A stretch of DNA of 64,000 bases, taken from Porphyromonadaceae bacterium (lineage in GTDB: Bacteria > Bacteroidota > Bacteroidia > Bacteroidales > Dysgonomonadaceae). Under the pieces are notes generated by a model that was not told the DNA's origin, did not search any database, and was given only the letters and a program-made list of their open reading frames with translations. Location: NCBI GenBank assembly GCA_021372865.1, contig JAJFTO010000016.1:213079-277078 (forward strand), read 5' to 3'. Below are positions 63,997 through 64,000 of this stretch, in pieces. How positions within the stretch are numbered: the first letter of the stretch is position 1; each line of letters starts with the position of its first letter. Made by a program: the position numbers and the translations under genes.

Positions 63997-64000
63997 AAAT

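Noticed and set aside
1..64000. CRISPR arrays, integrases or an intact prophage or insertion sequence
   Set aside because: I saw no regularly spaced direct repeats, no integrase or full transposase motifs and no attachment-site duplication.

Overview
The window is a piece of a Bacteroidota chromosome, most likely order Bacteroidales. The evidence is SusC/SusD outer-membrane pairs, Ser-type sulfatases, lipoproteins with short lipoboxes, an HU-CCDC81/SPOR protein, and promoters of the TTG-N19-21-TAnnTTTG type instead of -35/-10 boxes. A family such as Dysgonomonadaceae is possible, but nothing here proves it. No rRNA gene, CRISPR array or intact mobile element is visible. There is one tRNA (Ala, GGC).

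Layout. 0-3.8 kb: a partial membrane protein, a TRIC/UPF0126 channel-like protein and a secreted beta-propeller/phosphoesterase lipoprotein. 3.8-8.3 kb: a decayed accessory zone with a methyltransferase, an M30-like metallopeptidase lipoprotein and several relics (tail of an AlbA_2-type ATP-binding protein, an HrgA/HARE-HTH gene with a broken start, a DUF4143 ATPase tail with a nonsense codon, a possible IS982-type transposase start). 8.3-23.7 kb: a mannoside-utilisation locus with a GxGYxxP protein, SusC, SusD, a SusE-position lipoprotein, a LacI regulator, GH38 alpha-mannosidase, a mutarotase-like protein, D-lyxose/D-mannose isomerase and a PfkB kinase. It ends in a truncated polyol dehydrogenase followed by two XRE regulators. 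25-34 kb: a more AT-rich sulfated-glycan block with three sulfatases, a ROK kinase, a SIS isomerase and a GH2 beta-mannosidase, preceded by the relic of another sulfatase. 34-36 kb: an ADP-ribosylglycohydrolase fused to a J-domain-like region, overlapping a HIRAN-domain gene. 36-41 kb: a XRE-cupin regulator with an acyl-CoA ligase, tRNA-Ala, DUF4286, ruvC and an HU/SPOR protein. 41-45.8 kb: a fourth sulfatase with a PA14-like tail, convergent with a TonB-dependent beta-barrel protein. 45.9-56.6 kb: a sulfur-amino-acid neighbourhood with a Cys/Met-metabolism PLP enzyme, a glycine-rich outer-membrane protein, a TlpA-like lipoprotein, a second SusC/SusD pair and cysK. 56.7-63.6 kb: a LuxR response regulator, hemH, manA, glgB, a YhcH-family protein and a PDZ/DUF4136-like protein. 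The last 300 bases hold two strong tandem promoters reading out of the window.

How the genes work together. In the first locus, mannosides would be captured by SusC/SusD, cleaved by GH38, isomerised to fructose by the lyxose/mannose isomerase and phosphorylated by the PfkB kinase under LacI control. ManA at 58 kb supplies the conventional mannose-6-P to fructose-6-P step. The second SusC/SusD pair looks sulfur-linked. Between cysK and susC lies a 37-codon leader peptide with adjacent Cys codons, followed by an intrinsic terminator, which is the layout of a cysteine-responsive attenuator. That element and the ADP-ribosylglycohydrolase-J/HIRAN pair are the two most interesting items.
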